64,000 nt of DNA from Bacteroidales bacterium (GTDB lineage: Bacteria; Bacteroidota; Bacteroidia; Bacteroidales; Marinilabiliaceae), in contig JAKSLD010000006.1 in NCBI GenBank assembly GCA_024401395.1, forward strand, positions 62,001 through 126,000. Reading direction: 5' to 3'. The notes under the pieces are model-generated. The model was not told where the DNA came from. It did no database searches and saw only the letters and a list, made by a program, of their open reading frames with translations. Within the stretch, counting starts at the first letter, position 1. Every line of letters starts with the position of its first letter. The position numbers and the translations under genes were made by a program. This document shows positions 1 to 8,062 of this stretch, piece after piece.

Positions 1-640
1 CCTTAGGAGCTTCGATACTGATAGAGAAGACAGGATCTTCATATACATCCTTACCGCTATGAGAGAACAAGAGAGAAGGGTCAGTAATAGTCCAATTCTG
101 GATGCTACCGACTACGAAATACTCCTTCTCGATAACAGGAGCAGCAGGAGTTACAGAAACCTTTGCAGTTGTAGTATAAGCAGTGAACAACTGAGACTCG
201 ATAGTATATACCATCTTATCGACGATATAGAACTCACAAGCCTTAGGAGCGTTACCGAACTCGGTAGTCACCAACTTCTGGAGCTGCTCAGATGTAAAAA
301 CAATCTTAGAACCCTCCACAGAGAATGTATTAGCGTCTGCTGTGTAGAAGTTAGTAGCTGATGCTGGATCTTCCTCCTTAGTAAAAGCGAGGTTATGAGT
401 CACATTAGCGCTAGCAGGCAAAGAATAAGCTACATCAATAGAGAAAGTAGCGCCTTCCTCAACCTCAGCCAGGTTAACAGTAGCAAACGATGGAGTAGCC
501 TTCAGACCGAGGTCGATGATAGCCTCCTGCGAATATTTCTGTTTCTCGGTGGTTTTAGTCCAATCGTCATAAGACTCGTCATCACAGCTAACGAAACCTA
601 GGGCAGCGAGACCAAGAACCGACAATAATAATTTATTCAT
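1..640 (-). CDS. SusF/SusE-like outer-membrane lipoprotein, partial at left edge
   Basis: An open frame runs from an ATG at 640-638 through the left edge without a stop, so the C-terminus is missing. The N-terminus is a lipoprotein signal (MNKLLLSVLGLAALGFVSC, lipid Cys at residue 19) followed by acidic residues, a common surface-export signature in Bacteroidota. About 213 residues are visible: two beta-rich segments, the second starting near a conserved EYFVVGSIQNW stretch that resembles the glycan-binding modules of SusE/SusF. It follows susE by 83 bases and is the last visible gene of the locus. In the family these proteins sit on the cell surface and hold starch or related glycans near the SusCD transporter. 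The SusF role is inferred from position and module type; the glycan is not shown by sequence. Other genes of the locus, such as an amylase, may lie beyond the edge. Confidence 0.82.
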   Translation of the reverse strand, partial: MNKLLLSVLGLAALGFVSCDDESYDDWTKTTEKQKYSQEAIIDLGLKATPSFATVNLAEVEEGATFSIDVAYSLPASANVTHNLAFTKEEDPASATNFYTADANTFSVEGSKIVFTSEQLQKLVTTEFGNAPKACEFYIVDKMVYTIESQLFTAYTTTAKVSVTPAAPVIEKEYFVVGSIQNWTITDPSLLFSHSGKDVYEDPVFSISIEAPK

Positions 641-677
641 ATTAAAAGATTTATCGAAGTTATACCTAGAAGGGACG

Positions 678-703
678 AGGGGGCGAGGGCAAGCCAGCCC
701 CCT
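678..703 (-). other. Intercistronic hairpin between susE and the SusF-like gene
   Basis: Seven-base arms AGGGGGC and GCCCCCT enclose a 12-base loop in the 83-base gap. No U-rich tract follows on the minus strand, so it is not a standard terminator. It may stabilise the upstream mRNA or set the ratio of the two lipoproteins. That role is inference. Confidence 0.5.
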
Positions 704-723
704 TGTACCTCATTAGCTGCAAA

Positions 724-1875
724 TTATCTAACAAAAGTATATGTCTTGTCGATATCGTTGTAGTAAACCTTAATAGGCTCAGCAGAAGCCTCAGCAGAGA
801 AAGCGAAGTTACCATCGCCATCCACCTCGAAGTCGATACCCTCAGCGCAATAGATGCTAGTAGCGTCGTTAGGGCCCTTCCAGCCTGGGTTGATCTTAAA
901 CTTATTGAAGCCATCGCCAGCAGCGTCAGTATTAGCAGCAGCAGGGATTTCGTAGAACCAGATATGGTTGTTAACGCCCTCCACTGTATTAACAGCAGCC
1001 ATTGGAGTAGAGCTATCAGACCAGCCATTGAAGTTACCAGAGATAAAGATACCATCGAGGACCTCAGGTTCGCCATCATAAGGCTTGATCGAGAGAACCA
1101 CGCCATCAGACTGATCGAGAGTTACTACATAATAACCATCGGCATCAGGAGTAATATTACCAGAACCGCCATCGTTAACAGCGAACTCGCCGAAAGAAGC
1201 GCCCTGACCGATCTGGTCGTCCCACTTACCAGGGAACTTAACCATCTTAAAGCCAGCAGAAGTGAGGTAAACAGTAGACTCGAGCTTAGACTTATCGGCG
1301 CTATAAGCCAAAGGATAAACCTGAGCAGCGCCCCAAGTTCCATCGCCGATACAAGAACCGATGAACCACCACATAGCAGGAACCTCATTAGCTGCGCTAG
1401 GATCGAAGAAATAAGGCTTAAAGTTCATCTTGATAGCATTAGAGAAAGACTTTGCAGTACCTACAGAAGCCATCATACGGAAATAAACCGACTGCTCCTC
1501 TGGGGTAGCATCCTTCTCATAAGCGAAGATAGAATTGATAGCTGAGTTAATCTCCTTGGCGCCGAGTTCGATAGAATTCACGGTAGAAGTGAAAGCATCC
1601 AATGTACGAGTGTCAGCCTCAGAGAAAGCCTCGCTCTTGCTAAGCTGAGCAGTATAAGTCTGTACGCATGGGAAGCCGAACTGAGCCTCCTCATAAGTAA
1701 GAGTAATCATATCTGTGCTCTGCTTGAGGTCGAGAGGGAGATTAGCTATTGAAGGTGTAAAGAGTTGGAAAGACTCAGGCACCGAGATTGTAGGGTTATC
1801 GTCGCGATCGGACTCGCAAGCTGTAAAAATCATGCCAGTTGCCAATGCTGCGCCCCATATAAATAGATTTTTCAT
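724..1875 (-). CDS. susE: SusE-like starch-binding outer-membrane lipoprotein
   Basis: 383 residues with a lipoprotein signal (lipobox FTAC, Cys20) and acidic residues behind it. Residues 30-130 match the SusE N-terminal domain pattern: a VPESFQLFTPS-like beta strand, then the TYEEAQFGFP region. The C-terminal 110 residues carry a GNFNGWSDSSTPM motif typical of SusE/F carbohydrate-binding modules. The protein should be lipid-anchored on the outer surface and bind the glycan imported by SusCD. It lies 24 bases after susD in the order C-D-E-F, as in starch loci. Starch or maltodextrin as ligand is inferred from this order and the NFNGW modules; other alpha-glucans are possible. Confidence 0.85.
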   Translation of the reverse strand: MKNLFIWGAALATGMIFTACESDRDDNPTISVPESFQLFTPSIANLPLDLKQSTDMITLTYEEAQFGFPCVQTYTAQLSKSEAFSEADTRTLDAFTSTVNSIELGAKEINSAINSIFAYEKDATPEEQSVYFRMMASVGTAKSFSNAIKMNFKPYFFDPSAANEVPAMWWFIGSCIGDGTWGAAQVYPLAYSADKSKLESTVYLTSAGFKMVKFPGKWDDQIGQGASFGEFAVNDGGSGNITPDADGYYVVTLDQSDGVVLSIKPYDGEPEVLDGIFISGNFNGWSDSSTPMAAVNTVEGVNNHIWFYEIPAAANTDAAGDGFNKFKINPGWKGPNDATSIYCAEGIDFEVDGDGNFAFSAEASAEPIKVYYNDIDKTYTFVR

Positions 1876-1899
1876 CGTATTATCTGAATTAAGACAAGA

Positions 1900-3537
1900 T
1901 TAATAACCAGGGTTCTGTTTCAAGTTGCTATTAGCATTCAAGTCAGTTGCTGGGATAGGGAACAACTTAGCTGTCTCAGGAAGAGAAGTACCATTAGCCA
2001 CGCCACCTTTCCACTCCCAGAGGTAAGAAGCACCAGTGTAGAGGTTCCAACGGATAAGGTCTGTACGGCGGCGACCCTCGAAGTAGAACTCGCGGCACCA
2101 CTCGTCGATGATTTCGTGGCCATCAGCAGAGATAGCGTTAATCTTGTGAGGGCAAGTAGCCTTAACATTAGCGCGAGCCTGGAGAGCCTGGATCTGAGCG
2201 AGAGCCTCAGCGTTATTACCGAGACGGAACTGAGCCTCAGCATAAGTGAGGAGAGCCTCAGCATAGCGCATGATGAAGATATCGAAATCAGGGAACTGAG
2301 AATGAGAACCCTCACCACCGCTAAGGTTATTATTATGATACTTAGTTACAGCATAACCATTCTTGAAAGTACCGAGATCAGAAGTTGTAGAGAACTTACG
2401 GCCATCCGAGTCGAAGAGAGCGCGATCGTCACCTGCCACGCCGATGATAGCATAAGTAGTAAGGTCGGCGCTATTATCCTCAGTGAGGCTGAACTTAGCT
2501 GAGAGCTGAGCTGTAGCGCGGTTACCACCCCAAGCCTGGTTAGTATTATTATTAGCGACAAGCGAGCTAAGCTTCATATCACCATCCCAGCAAGAAGCCA
2601 TAAGGAACGTAGAGCCACCCCAAGTAGCCATGTGGTTACCCTGGATCTTTACAGAGAAGATAGCCTCCTCGTTTGCACCATTTGTACCATTATCGCCCAT
2701 GAAGAGTTTCTGGTATCCGTTATAGACCTGACCATTAGCAGAAGTAGAAGCAGTGCTACTCAACTTATATACACCGAGATCGATTACACGCTTAGCGGCG
2801 TCGGCGGCCTTCTGCCATTGAGGAGTACCAGTATATACCTGAGCGTTGAGGTAGATACGAGCGAGAAGCATATCAGCAGCAGCCTTATTAAAGCGGCCAT
2901 AGTTAGCATCAGACTCCTTAAGAGCAGCTGCATCGAGGAGATCAGCCTTAGCCTCAGTAAGTTCCTTCTCAATGAAAGCGTAGAGATCAGCGCCATTAGT
3001 CTGCTTAGGCTTATCGCTAGAGATTGTAGTAGCGAAAGGCACATTACCGCCCCAACCATCGAGGAGGATAGAATAATAGTAAGCACGGAGAGCGCGAACC
3101 TCAGCAGTGTAAGTTGCGTTATAGTCAGAAGCAGCCTGGAGGTAGTAGTTACAAGTTGTAATAGCTACGTAGAGGCGGTTATAGAGACCATTCAACATAG
3201 GGTGGTCGGAACCCATCTGACCGAACACATAAGTATCGATACCAGCATCACCCCAGCCACATACAGCCTCATCAGAAGTAAGTTCCTGAGAGTTCCAGAG
3301 CTGACGGATGAGACCAGAAGTACCGCCATCGAGGCCATCGATATCAATATTATTATCATCAGTCTCCTGACCAGAGAGAGCCAAGTGAGCGTAGCACTTG
3401 TTAAGAAGAGCGTCGTAGTCTGGAGTCATCAAGGTACTAGGGTCGATAGGAGTCACGTCGAGATCGTCAACGCAAGCAGTATTGAGGCCCAAGAGAGCAA
3501 CTGAAGCTACGGCAGGTATTATATATTTGAATTTCAT
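1900..3537 (-). CDS. susD: SusD-like glycan-binding outer-membrane lipoprotein (locus 1)
   Basis: 545 residues, the usual SusD length. A lipobox (LNTAC, Cys22) follows a short hydrophobic signal. The N-terminal SusD-like part covers roughly residues 25-200, with the tetratricopeptide-like helices (LRAYYYSILLDGWGGNVPF), and the RagB/SusD C-terminal part ends in a typical NPGY terminus. SusD forms the lid over the SusC barrel and captures oligosaccharides for import. It sits 31 bases downstream of susC and 24 upstream of susE, so the four genes are probably co-transcribed. Leucine and serine codons read as in highly expressed genes, leaving long antisense open frames. Family assignment is secure; substrate is inferred. 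Confidence 0.95.
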   Translation of the reverse strand: MKFKYIIPAVASVALLGLNTACVDDLDVTPIDPSTLMTPDYDALLNKCYAHLALSGQETDDNNIDIDGLDGGTSGLIRQLWNSQELTSDEAVCGWGDAGIDTYVFGQMGSDHPMLNGLYNRLYVAITTCNYYLQAASDYNATYTAEVRALRAYYYSILLDGWGGNVPFATTISSDKPKQTNGADLYAFIEKELTEAKADLLDAAALKESDANYGRFNKAAADMLLARIYLNAQVYTGTPQWQKAADAAKRVIDLGVYKLSSTASTSANGQVYNGYQKLFMGDNGTNGANEEAIFSVKIQGNHMATWGGSTFLMASCWDGDMKLSSLVANNNTNQAWGGNRATAQLSAKFSLTEDNSADLTTYAIIGVAGDDRALFDSDGRKFSTTSDLGTFKNGYAVTKYHNNNLSGGEGSHSQFPDFDIFIMRYAEALLTYAEAQFRLGNNAEALAQIQALQARANVKATCPHKINAISADGHEIIDEWCREFYFEGRRRTDLIRWNLYTGASYLWEWKGGVANGTSLPETAKLFPIPATDLNANSNLKQNPGY

Positions 3538-3568
3538 TGTCGTAATAAATTATTGTTGTTGCCGATTA

Positions 3569-6500
3569 TTAGAAGTTAAGACTCAAACCGAGCAAGCCAG
3601 AGAATGGGCGAGGGTAAACGCTATTATCGATACCGCCATTAACCTCTGGGTCGATACCATCATACTTAGTGATTGTGAATACGTTAGAACCAGCTACGTA
3701 GACACGGCCATCAAGTTTGCCGAACAACTTATTGAAGCTGTAACCGAGAGTAATGTTATCACACTTGATGAAAGAAGCGTTCTGAACATAGTAGTCAGAA
3801 AGGATACGCTGCATATTGTTAGTCTGGCAACCATTCTCTACAGCCTCTGTGATAGTATTAGTGAGGTAGCCATTGAGCCACATAGTACCAGAAGATACGT
3901 TAGCGCGGTCGCAAGATACATCATTGTATACATAATTTCCGATGCTAGAACGGAGAGAGAAGCTGAAGTCGAAGTTCTTAACCTGAAGTTTAGAAGTGAA
4001 GCCGAGAGTAACAGGAGCAGCAGCCTGCTTGTATACATACTTATCAGCCTCGTTAATCATATTATCGCCATTACGGTCGACAACTACACCCTCGAGCATC
4101 TTACCATTTTCGTCGTAAGCCTGTTGGTATACGAGGAAAGAATTGATAGGATGACCCTTCATGTGAGCCTGGCAAGTTGTACCTGTACCAGCTGACACGC
4201 CACCAGTCTCTACGAAGTAGCTATCATCACCGATAAGTTCAGTAACCTCATTATCATTGTAAGTATAGTTAGCGCCGATTTCCCATGTAACATCAGGAGT
4301 AGCGATAACCTTACCATTCAAAGCGATTTCGACACCCTTATTTACGAGAGAACCGATATTAGAAGTAACCTTATTCTTAAAGTTTGTACCTACTGGGACA
4401 GACACCGTATTAATAAGGTCTGTTGTCTCACGCTTATACAAATCGATGCTACCATTGATACGCTGATCGAGGAAGCCGAAGTCGAGACCCGCGTTATAAG
4501 TTGTAGTAGTCTCCCAAGAGAGCTCTGGGTTATAAGCGTTAGGGCGGTACATAGAACCGATACCCTCCTTACCAGAGACAACCGAATAGTAGTAATCAGC
4601 GTTAGGGCTAGCATGGAAAGAAGCGAAATAGTTGTAATCGCCGATACCCTCCTGCTGACCAGTCTGGCCATAACCGAGTCGAACCTTCATATCGCTAAGG
4701 ACGTCGACATCCTTAAGGAAAGCCTCCTCCTTGATTCTCCAACCGAAAGCTACAGAAGGGAAGAGAGCCCAGTGATCCTGGAAACGAGAAGAACCATCGT
4801 AACGAACAGTTGCAGTGAGCAAGTAGCGATCGAGGAGCGAGTAGTTAGCGCGACCGAAGAAAGAGACGATATAGTTCTCAGTTGCCCAAGAAGTAGGCTT
4901 CTCATTATACTTCTCGCCTGGGAACTGGCTGTGAGTTGACTGATAGAAGCCGCTACCGAGAGTTTCGCCCTCGCGGTGGAACTTCTGCCACTCATAACCA
5001 CCCATGATATCGAAATGCTGAGCTGCAGAATCGAAGTCGTGAGAATACTGGAGATAAGCAGAGAGAGAAAGGTTCTGCTTATCGACCTTATCCCAACCAT
5101 CCCAACCATAATAGTAGTTGGTTGTAGAATAAGGAGAAATCACTGTAGTCTGCTTACCAGTAGACCAGTCGCCGCCAAGATTGACGTGAGCGCGGAGGTC
5201 CTCGAAGCCGTGGAACTTGTAATCGATTTCGGCATTACCGATGAAAGACTTAGAAACAGCTGAGTCATCCTTCTGATCGAGGAGGGCGCGAGGGTTACCA
5301 GGAGCCAAAGTGTTGTTAGAATCCTGCCATTCAGGGTCGCCGAAAGCGCCCTTACCCCAGAGAACCCACTGGAAGTAGCCACCGAAGTGGTTATAGCGAG
5401 CATCGTCAGCGGCAGCCTTAACAGGCTTAGTAGGGTCCATACGGAGAGAAGCACCGATAGCATCTGTGTTAGCGTATGCGGTCTTAGCGTACATCAACTT
5501 AGCAGAAGCATTAACAGCGAGGTGCTCATCGAGGAACTTAGGAGAAACATTTACAGAAACTGTACCACGGCGGAAGTCGGAAGTATCGAGGATACCCTGC
5601 TGACCTGTATAGCCGAGAGATACGCGGTAAGGCATAGAAGCTGCGCTACCTGCGAAAGTGAGGTTGTGGTCAGTTGACAAAGCTGTACGATAGATTTCGT
5701 CCTGCCAATCAGTATTATAGATTACAGGAGTCTCGCCCTCCTTAGCATAACCGAGATTAGCGACAGCATCGCTATCAGCGCCATAGAGATCAGTGATGAA
5801 CTTAGCGAACTCATCGCCACTCATAACCTCGCGGAGTTTCTTCTTTACAGAGAAGCCGAAGCTACCATTGTAAGAAACCTGAAGGTTCTGACCAGACTTA
5901 CCCTTCTTAGTAGTAATGATGATGACACCATTAGAACCACGAGAACCGTAGATAGCTGTTGCAGAAGCATCCTTAAGGACAGTGAAAGTCTCGATATCAG
6001 CAGGATTAACCATAGAGAGAGGGTTAGAAAGACCCTTGACGCCATTATTATCCATTGCGAGACCATCGATAACGATAAGAGGATCGTTAGAAGCGTTAAG
6101 AGAAGAACCACCACGAACGCGGATAGTAGCGCCAGCGCCAGGAGCACCAGAAGCAGTAGTCACGCTAACACCAGCGATCTTACCCTGCATCATATCCTGA
6201 GCGTTAGTTACCATACCCTTATTCATCTCATCAGGCTTGATAGCAGTAACCGAACCAGTGAGGTCGTTCTTACGAGCAACACCATAACCGATAACTACGA
6301 CATCCTCGAGGCTCTTTACATCAGACTCGAGATTGACGTTCAATGTTGCTTGAGCAGGAGCTTCAACGACTGTATAGCCGATGAAAGAGAACACCAATAC
6401 GTCGCCCTGGTTAACCTTGAGCTCGTATTGACCATCAAAATTAGTAATTGTGCCGTTTGTGGTGCCTTTAACTATTACGTTAACACCAGGCAGTGGGCTT

Positions 6501-6619
6501 TTGTCTGCTGCGTCGCAAACTACACCTTTTACGGTGAGGTTCTGCGCCTGAGCTGCTCCTATGCCTATTATTGCCATAAAGAGCAACAGTAGCAAACGGA
6601 ATCCATTCTTGCTTTTCAT
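3569..6619 (-). CDS. susC: SusC-like TonB-dependent glycan transporter (locus 1)
   Basis: 1016 residues. The order of domains is signal peptide (about 1-26), carboxypeptidase-D regulatory-like beta sandwich (about 29-100), a TonB-box-like DVVVIGYG (106-113), a plug domain (about 115-240, with the VRGGSSLNASNDPLIVIDG stretch), and a 22-strand outer-membrane barrel ending in an aromatic F (GLSLNF). SusC proteins import oligosaccharides across the outer membrane using TonB energy and pair with SusD, the next gene. The start was chosen because the signal peptide begins there and a TAnnTTTG box lies 49-56 bases upstream. A LacI-type regulator is the upstream neighbour on the same strand. Confidence 0.96.
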   Translation of the reverse strand: MKSKNGFRLLLLLFMAIIGIGAAQAQNLTVKGVVCDAADKSPLPGVNVIVKGTTNGTITNFDGQYELKVNQGDVLVFSFIGYTVVEAPAQATLNVNLESDVKSLEDVVVIGYGVARKNDLTGSVTAIKPDEMNKGMVTNAQDMMQGKIAGVSVTTASGAPGAGATIRVRGGSSLNASNDPLIVIDGLAMDNNGVKGLSNPLSMVNPADIETFTVLKDASATAIYGSRGSNGVIIITTKKGKSGQNLQVSYNGSFGFSVKKKLREVMSGDEFAKFITDLYGADSDAVANLGYAKEGETPVIYNTDWQDEIYRTALSTDHNLTFAGSAASMPYRVSLGYTGQQGILDTSDFRRGTVSVNVSPKFLDEHLAVNASAKLMYAKTAYANTDAIGASLRMDPTKPVKAAADDARYNHFGGYFQWVLWGKGAFGDPEWQDSNNTLAPGNPRALLDQKDDSAVSKSFIGNAEIDYKFHGFEDLRAHVNLGGDWSTGKQTTVISPYSTTNYYYGWDGWDKVDKQNLSLSAYLQYSHDFDSAAQHFDIMGGYEWQKFHREGETLGSGFYQSTHSQFPGEKYNEKPTSWATENYIVSFFGRANYSLLDRYLLTATVRYDGSSRFQDHWALFPSVAFGWRIKEEAFLKDVDVLSDMKVRLGYGQTGQQEGIGDYNYFASFHASPNADYYYSVVSGKEGIGSMYRPNAYNPELSWETTTTYNAGLDFGFLDQRINGSIDLYKRETTDLINTVSVPVGTNFKNKVTSNIGSLVNKGVEIALNGKVIATPDVTWEIGANYTYNDNEVTELIGDDSYFVETGGVSAGTGTTCQAHMKGHPINSFLVYQQAYDENGKMLEGVVVDRNGDNMINEADKYVYKQAAAPVTLGFTSKLQVKNFDFSFSLRSSIGNYVYNDVSCDRANVSSGTMWLNGYLTNTITEAVENGCQTNNMQRILSDYYVQNASFIKCDNITLGYSFNKLFGKLDGRVYVAGSNVFTITKYDGIDPEVNGGIDNSVYPRPFSGLLGLSLNF

Positions 6620-6667
6620 ACTGCGTAGATACTTTATTAGATGTTTTTATATTAGTTTTCGTGAAAG

Positions 6668-6675
6668 CAAAAGTA
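6668..6675 (-). promoter_or_regulatory. Candidate -7 box for susC (locus 1)
   Basis: The minus strand reads TACTTTTG, a full match to the Bacteroidota -7 element TAnnTTTG, 49 bases before the susC start. A good -33 TTTG at the usual 19-21 base spacing is not visible, which could mean an activated promoter. Confidence 0.5.
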
Positions 6676-6739
6676 CTACGGAGAAGTGATGTTGTGAACA
6701 CTTTTTAACGACAAGTAAGAGTATTTTCATTGAAAAGTT

Positions 6740-6765
6740 ACGAAAACGATTGCGGAAACGCATGC
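6740..6765. promoter_or_regulatory. Candidate LacI-family operator upstream of susC
   Basis: Two imperfect dyads with central CG lie side by side: GAAAACGATTGC (6742-6753), and TGCG-GAAA-CGCA with perfect 4-base arms (6751-6762). LacI-type proteins bind short palindromes around a central CG, and the regulator gene ends just right of this site. This is weak positional evidence only. Confidence 0.3.
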
Positions 6766-6819
6766 AAGCGGACGAAATGTATGGTTTTTTAACAAGTGGT
6801 TATATAAAAAGAGAAGCGT

Positions 6820-7836
6820 CTAACGTTTTGAACTACCGCGAACGCACAATTCCGGGGTAAATATACGAGTTTCAAATTCGAGAGTGACCAATTCGTCATC
6901 GATCTGAGATATAAGCATACGAGCTGCCTCATGTCCGATGTTGTATCCCTTTTGGATTACGGTAGAGAGAGTTGGAGAAACAAGTTCAGTTATAGGGCCA
7001 TCGCCGAAGCCTATTACGGCGATATCCTCAGGAACCTTATAGCCATTGCGCTGAAGAATCTGGATAGCGGCGATAGCGGTAGCATCGTTAGTAGCGAAGA
7101 TACCATCGATTTCAGGAGCGATAGTAATCAGTTGTTCAGAAGCTGCGAGGAGCTGCTCGCTAGAATCGGCCTCGATGATAAGGTGAGGGTCGACAGGGAG
7201 CCCTGCCTCCTGCAATGCGGTACAATAACCTTCACGACGGAGGCGTCCGATAACCAGAGACTCAGGAGAAGACAAGTGAGCGATTTTCTTACATCCGATG
7301 CGTATGAGATGGCGAGTTGCGATACGTCCACCCTCAAAGTCGTCCGTAATAACCTTATGAGTAACGACATCTTCGCATACGCGGTCGAAGAAAGTCACAG
7401 GGTAGCCAGAATCTATGAGTTGCTGGAGGCGCTCGGCAGACCTAGTATTCTTAGAGACAGAGATAAGCAAGCCATCGACACGAGAATCCAGGAGAGCCTG
7501 GATATTGCGCATTTCGCGATCAGGGTCCTCATTTGTCTGGCAAAGCATTGTGTTATAACCCTTTGAGAAAGCGTAATCATCAATACCACTAATTACTGTA
7601 GAGAAAAAGTGGTGAACCATTTCAGGGATTACGACACCTATAGTATTAGATTTAGAACGGCGCAGACTAAGAGCGAGAGCATTAGGGCGGTAGTTGACAC
7701 TACTGGCAAGCTGCTGCACCTGCCTACGAGTCTCCGCCGAAATCTCCGGATGATCCTTCAACGCACGAGACACAGTGGAAGGCGATATTCCCAGTGTACG
7801 TGCGATATCCTTTATTGTAATCTGATGAGAAGCCAA
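6820..7836 (-). CDS. LacI-family transcriptional regulator
   Basis: 338 residues. An N-terminal helix-turn-helix (about 6-26, TIKDIARTLGISPSTVSRAL) and hinge helix (ALALSLRR, about 53-60) are followed by a periplasmic-binding-protein-like effector domain (about 63-330) starting SNTIGVVIPE. Such proteins bind operators as dimers and release or bind on sensing a sugar. It lies 200 bases upstream of susC and is transcribed toward it, so control of the susCDEF locus is the simplest inference; alpha-glucan loci in Bacteroidota often have such a regulator. A paired palindrome region upstream (7900-7932) could allow autoregulation. The opposite neighbour is a GH43 unit that ends with its own terminator. 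Confidence 0.92.
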   Translation of the reverse strand: MASHQITIKDIARTLGISPSTVSRALKDHPEISAETRRQVQQLASSVNYRPNALALSLRRSKSNTIGVVIPEMVHHFFSTVISGIDDYAFSKGYNTMLCQTNEDPDREMRNIQALLDSRVDGLLISVSKNTRSAERLQQLIDSGYPVTFFDRVCEDVVTHKVITDDFEGGRIATRHLIRIGCKKIAHLSSPESLVIGRLRREGYCTALQEAGLPVDPHLIIEADSSEQLLAASEQLITIAPEIDGIFATNDATAIAAIQILQRNGYKVPEDIAVIGFGDGPITELVSPTLSTVIQKGYNIGHEAARMLISQIDDELVTLEFETRIFTPELCVRGSSKR

Positions 7837-7899
7837 TAGTCTACACTTAATAAAGTTACGCAGCGCGAATATAGTGAAAAAATATTAAAAATTGACATT

Positions 7900-7932
7900 G
7901 AGAATATATTCTCTGGTACCTTGCTGGTACCA
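7900..7932. promoter_or_regulatory. Two adjacent palindromes upstream of the LacI-type gene
   Basis: GAGAATATATTCTC (7900-7913) is a perfect 14-base palindrome. It is followed at once by TGGTACC-ttgct-GGTACCA (7914-7932), arms of seven bases. They sit 64-96 bases before the regulator start. They may be protein-binding sites for the regulator itself or another factor; function is inferred from symmetry and position. Confidence 0.45.
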
Positions 7933-7950
7933 CTCTGGTTAGCTGCTGCG

Positions 7951-7983
7951 TATATAGAAGTTCCTTGTTCATCGTAAAAAAAT
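7951..7983 (-). repeat. Dispersed repeat, copy 1 (core ACGATGAACAAGG)
   Basis: On the minus strand a T-run leads into TACGATGAACAAGG then AACTTCTATATA. It shares core and flank with copies at 15866, 25581 and 34027. It lies between the GH43 terminator and the LacI-type gene, in non-coding DNA. Confidence 0.6.
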
Positions 7984-7995
7984 AAAAAGAGAGGG

Positions 7996-8039
7996 ATAAA
8001 AAAGAGCGAGGATGCGCAACCATTGTGCACATCCTCGCT
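7996..8039 (-). terminator. Rho-independent terminator of the GH43 unit
   Basis: Arms at 8005-8018 and 8026-8039 (AGCGAGGATG pairs with CATCCTCGCT, continuing inward with one G-U pair) are followed on the minus strand by a run of T. It starts 24 bases after the GH43 stop codon. Confidence 0.85.
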
Positions 8040-8062
8040 ATGCGATCAAGAGTAGGAATCTA

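Noticed and set aside
171-180. GTAGTATAAG resembling the tail of the dispersed repeat
   Set aside because: Only ten bases match, the core is absent, and it is coding sequence of the SusF-like gene.
703-1545. 280-codon plus-strand open frame over susE
   Set aside because: Shadow of a codon-biased gene; composition rich in Ser, Arg and Ile without domain.
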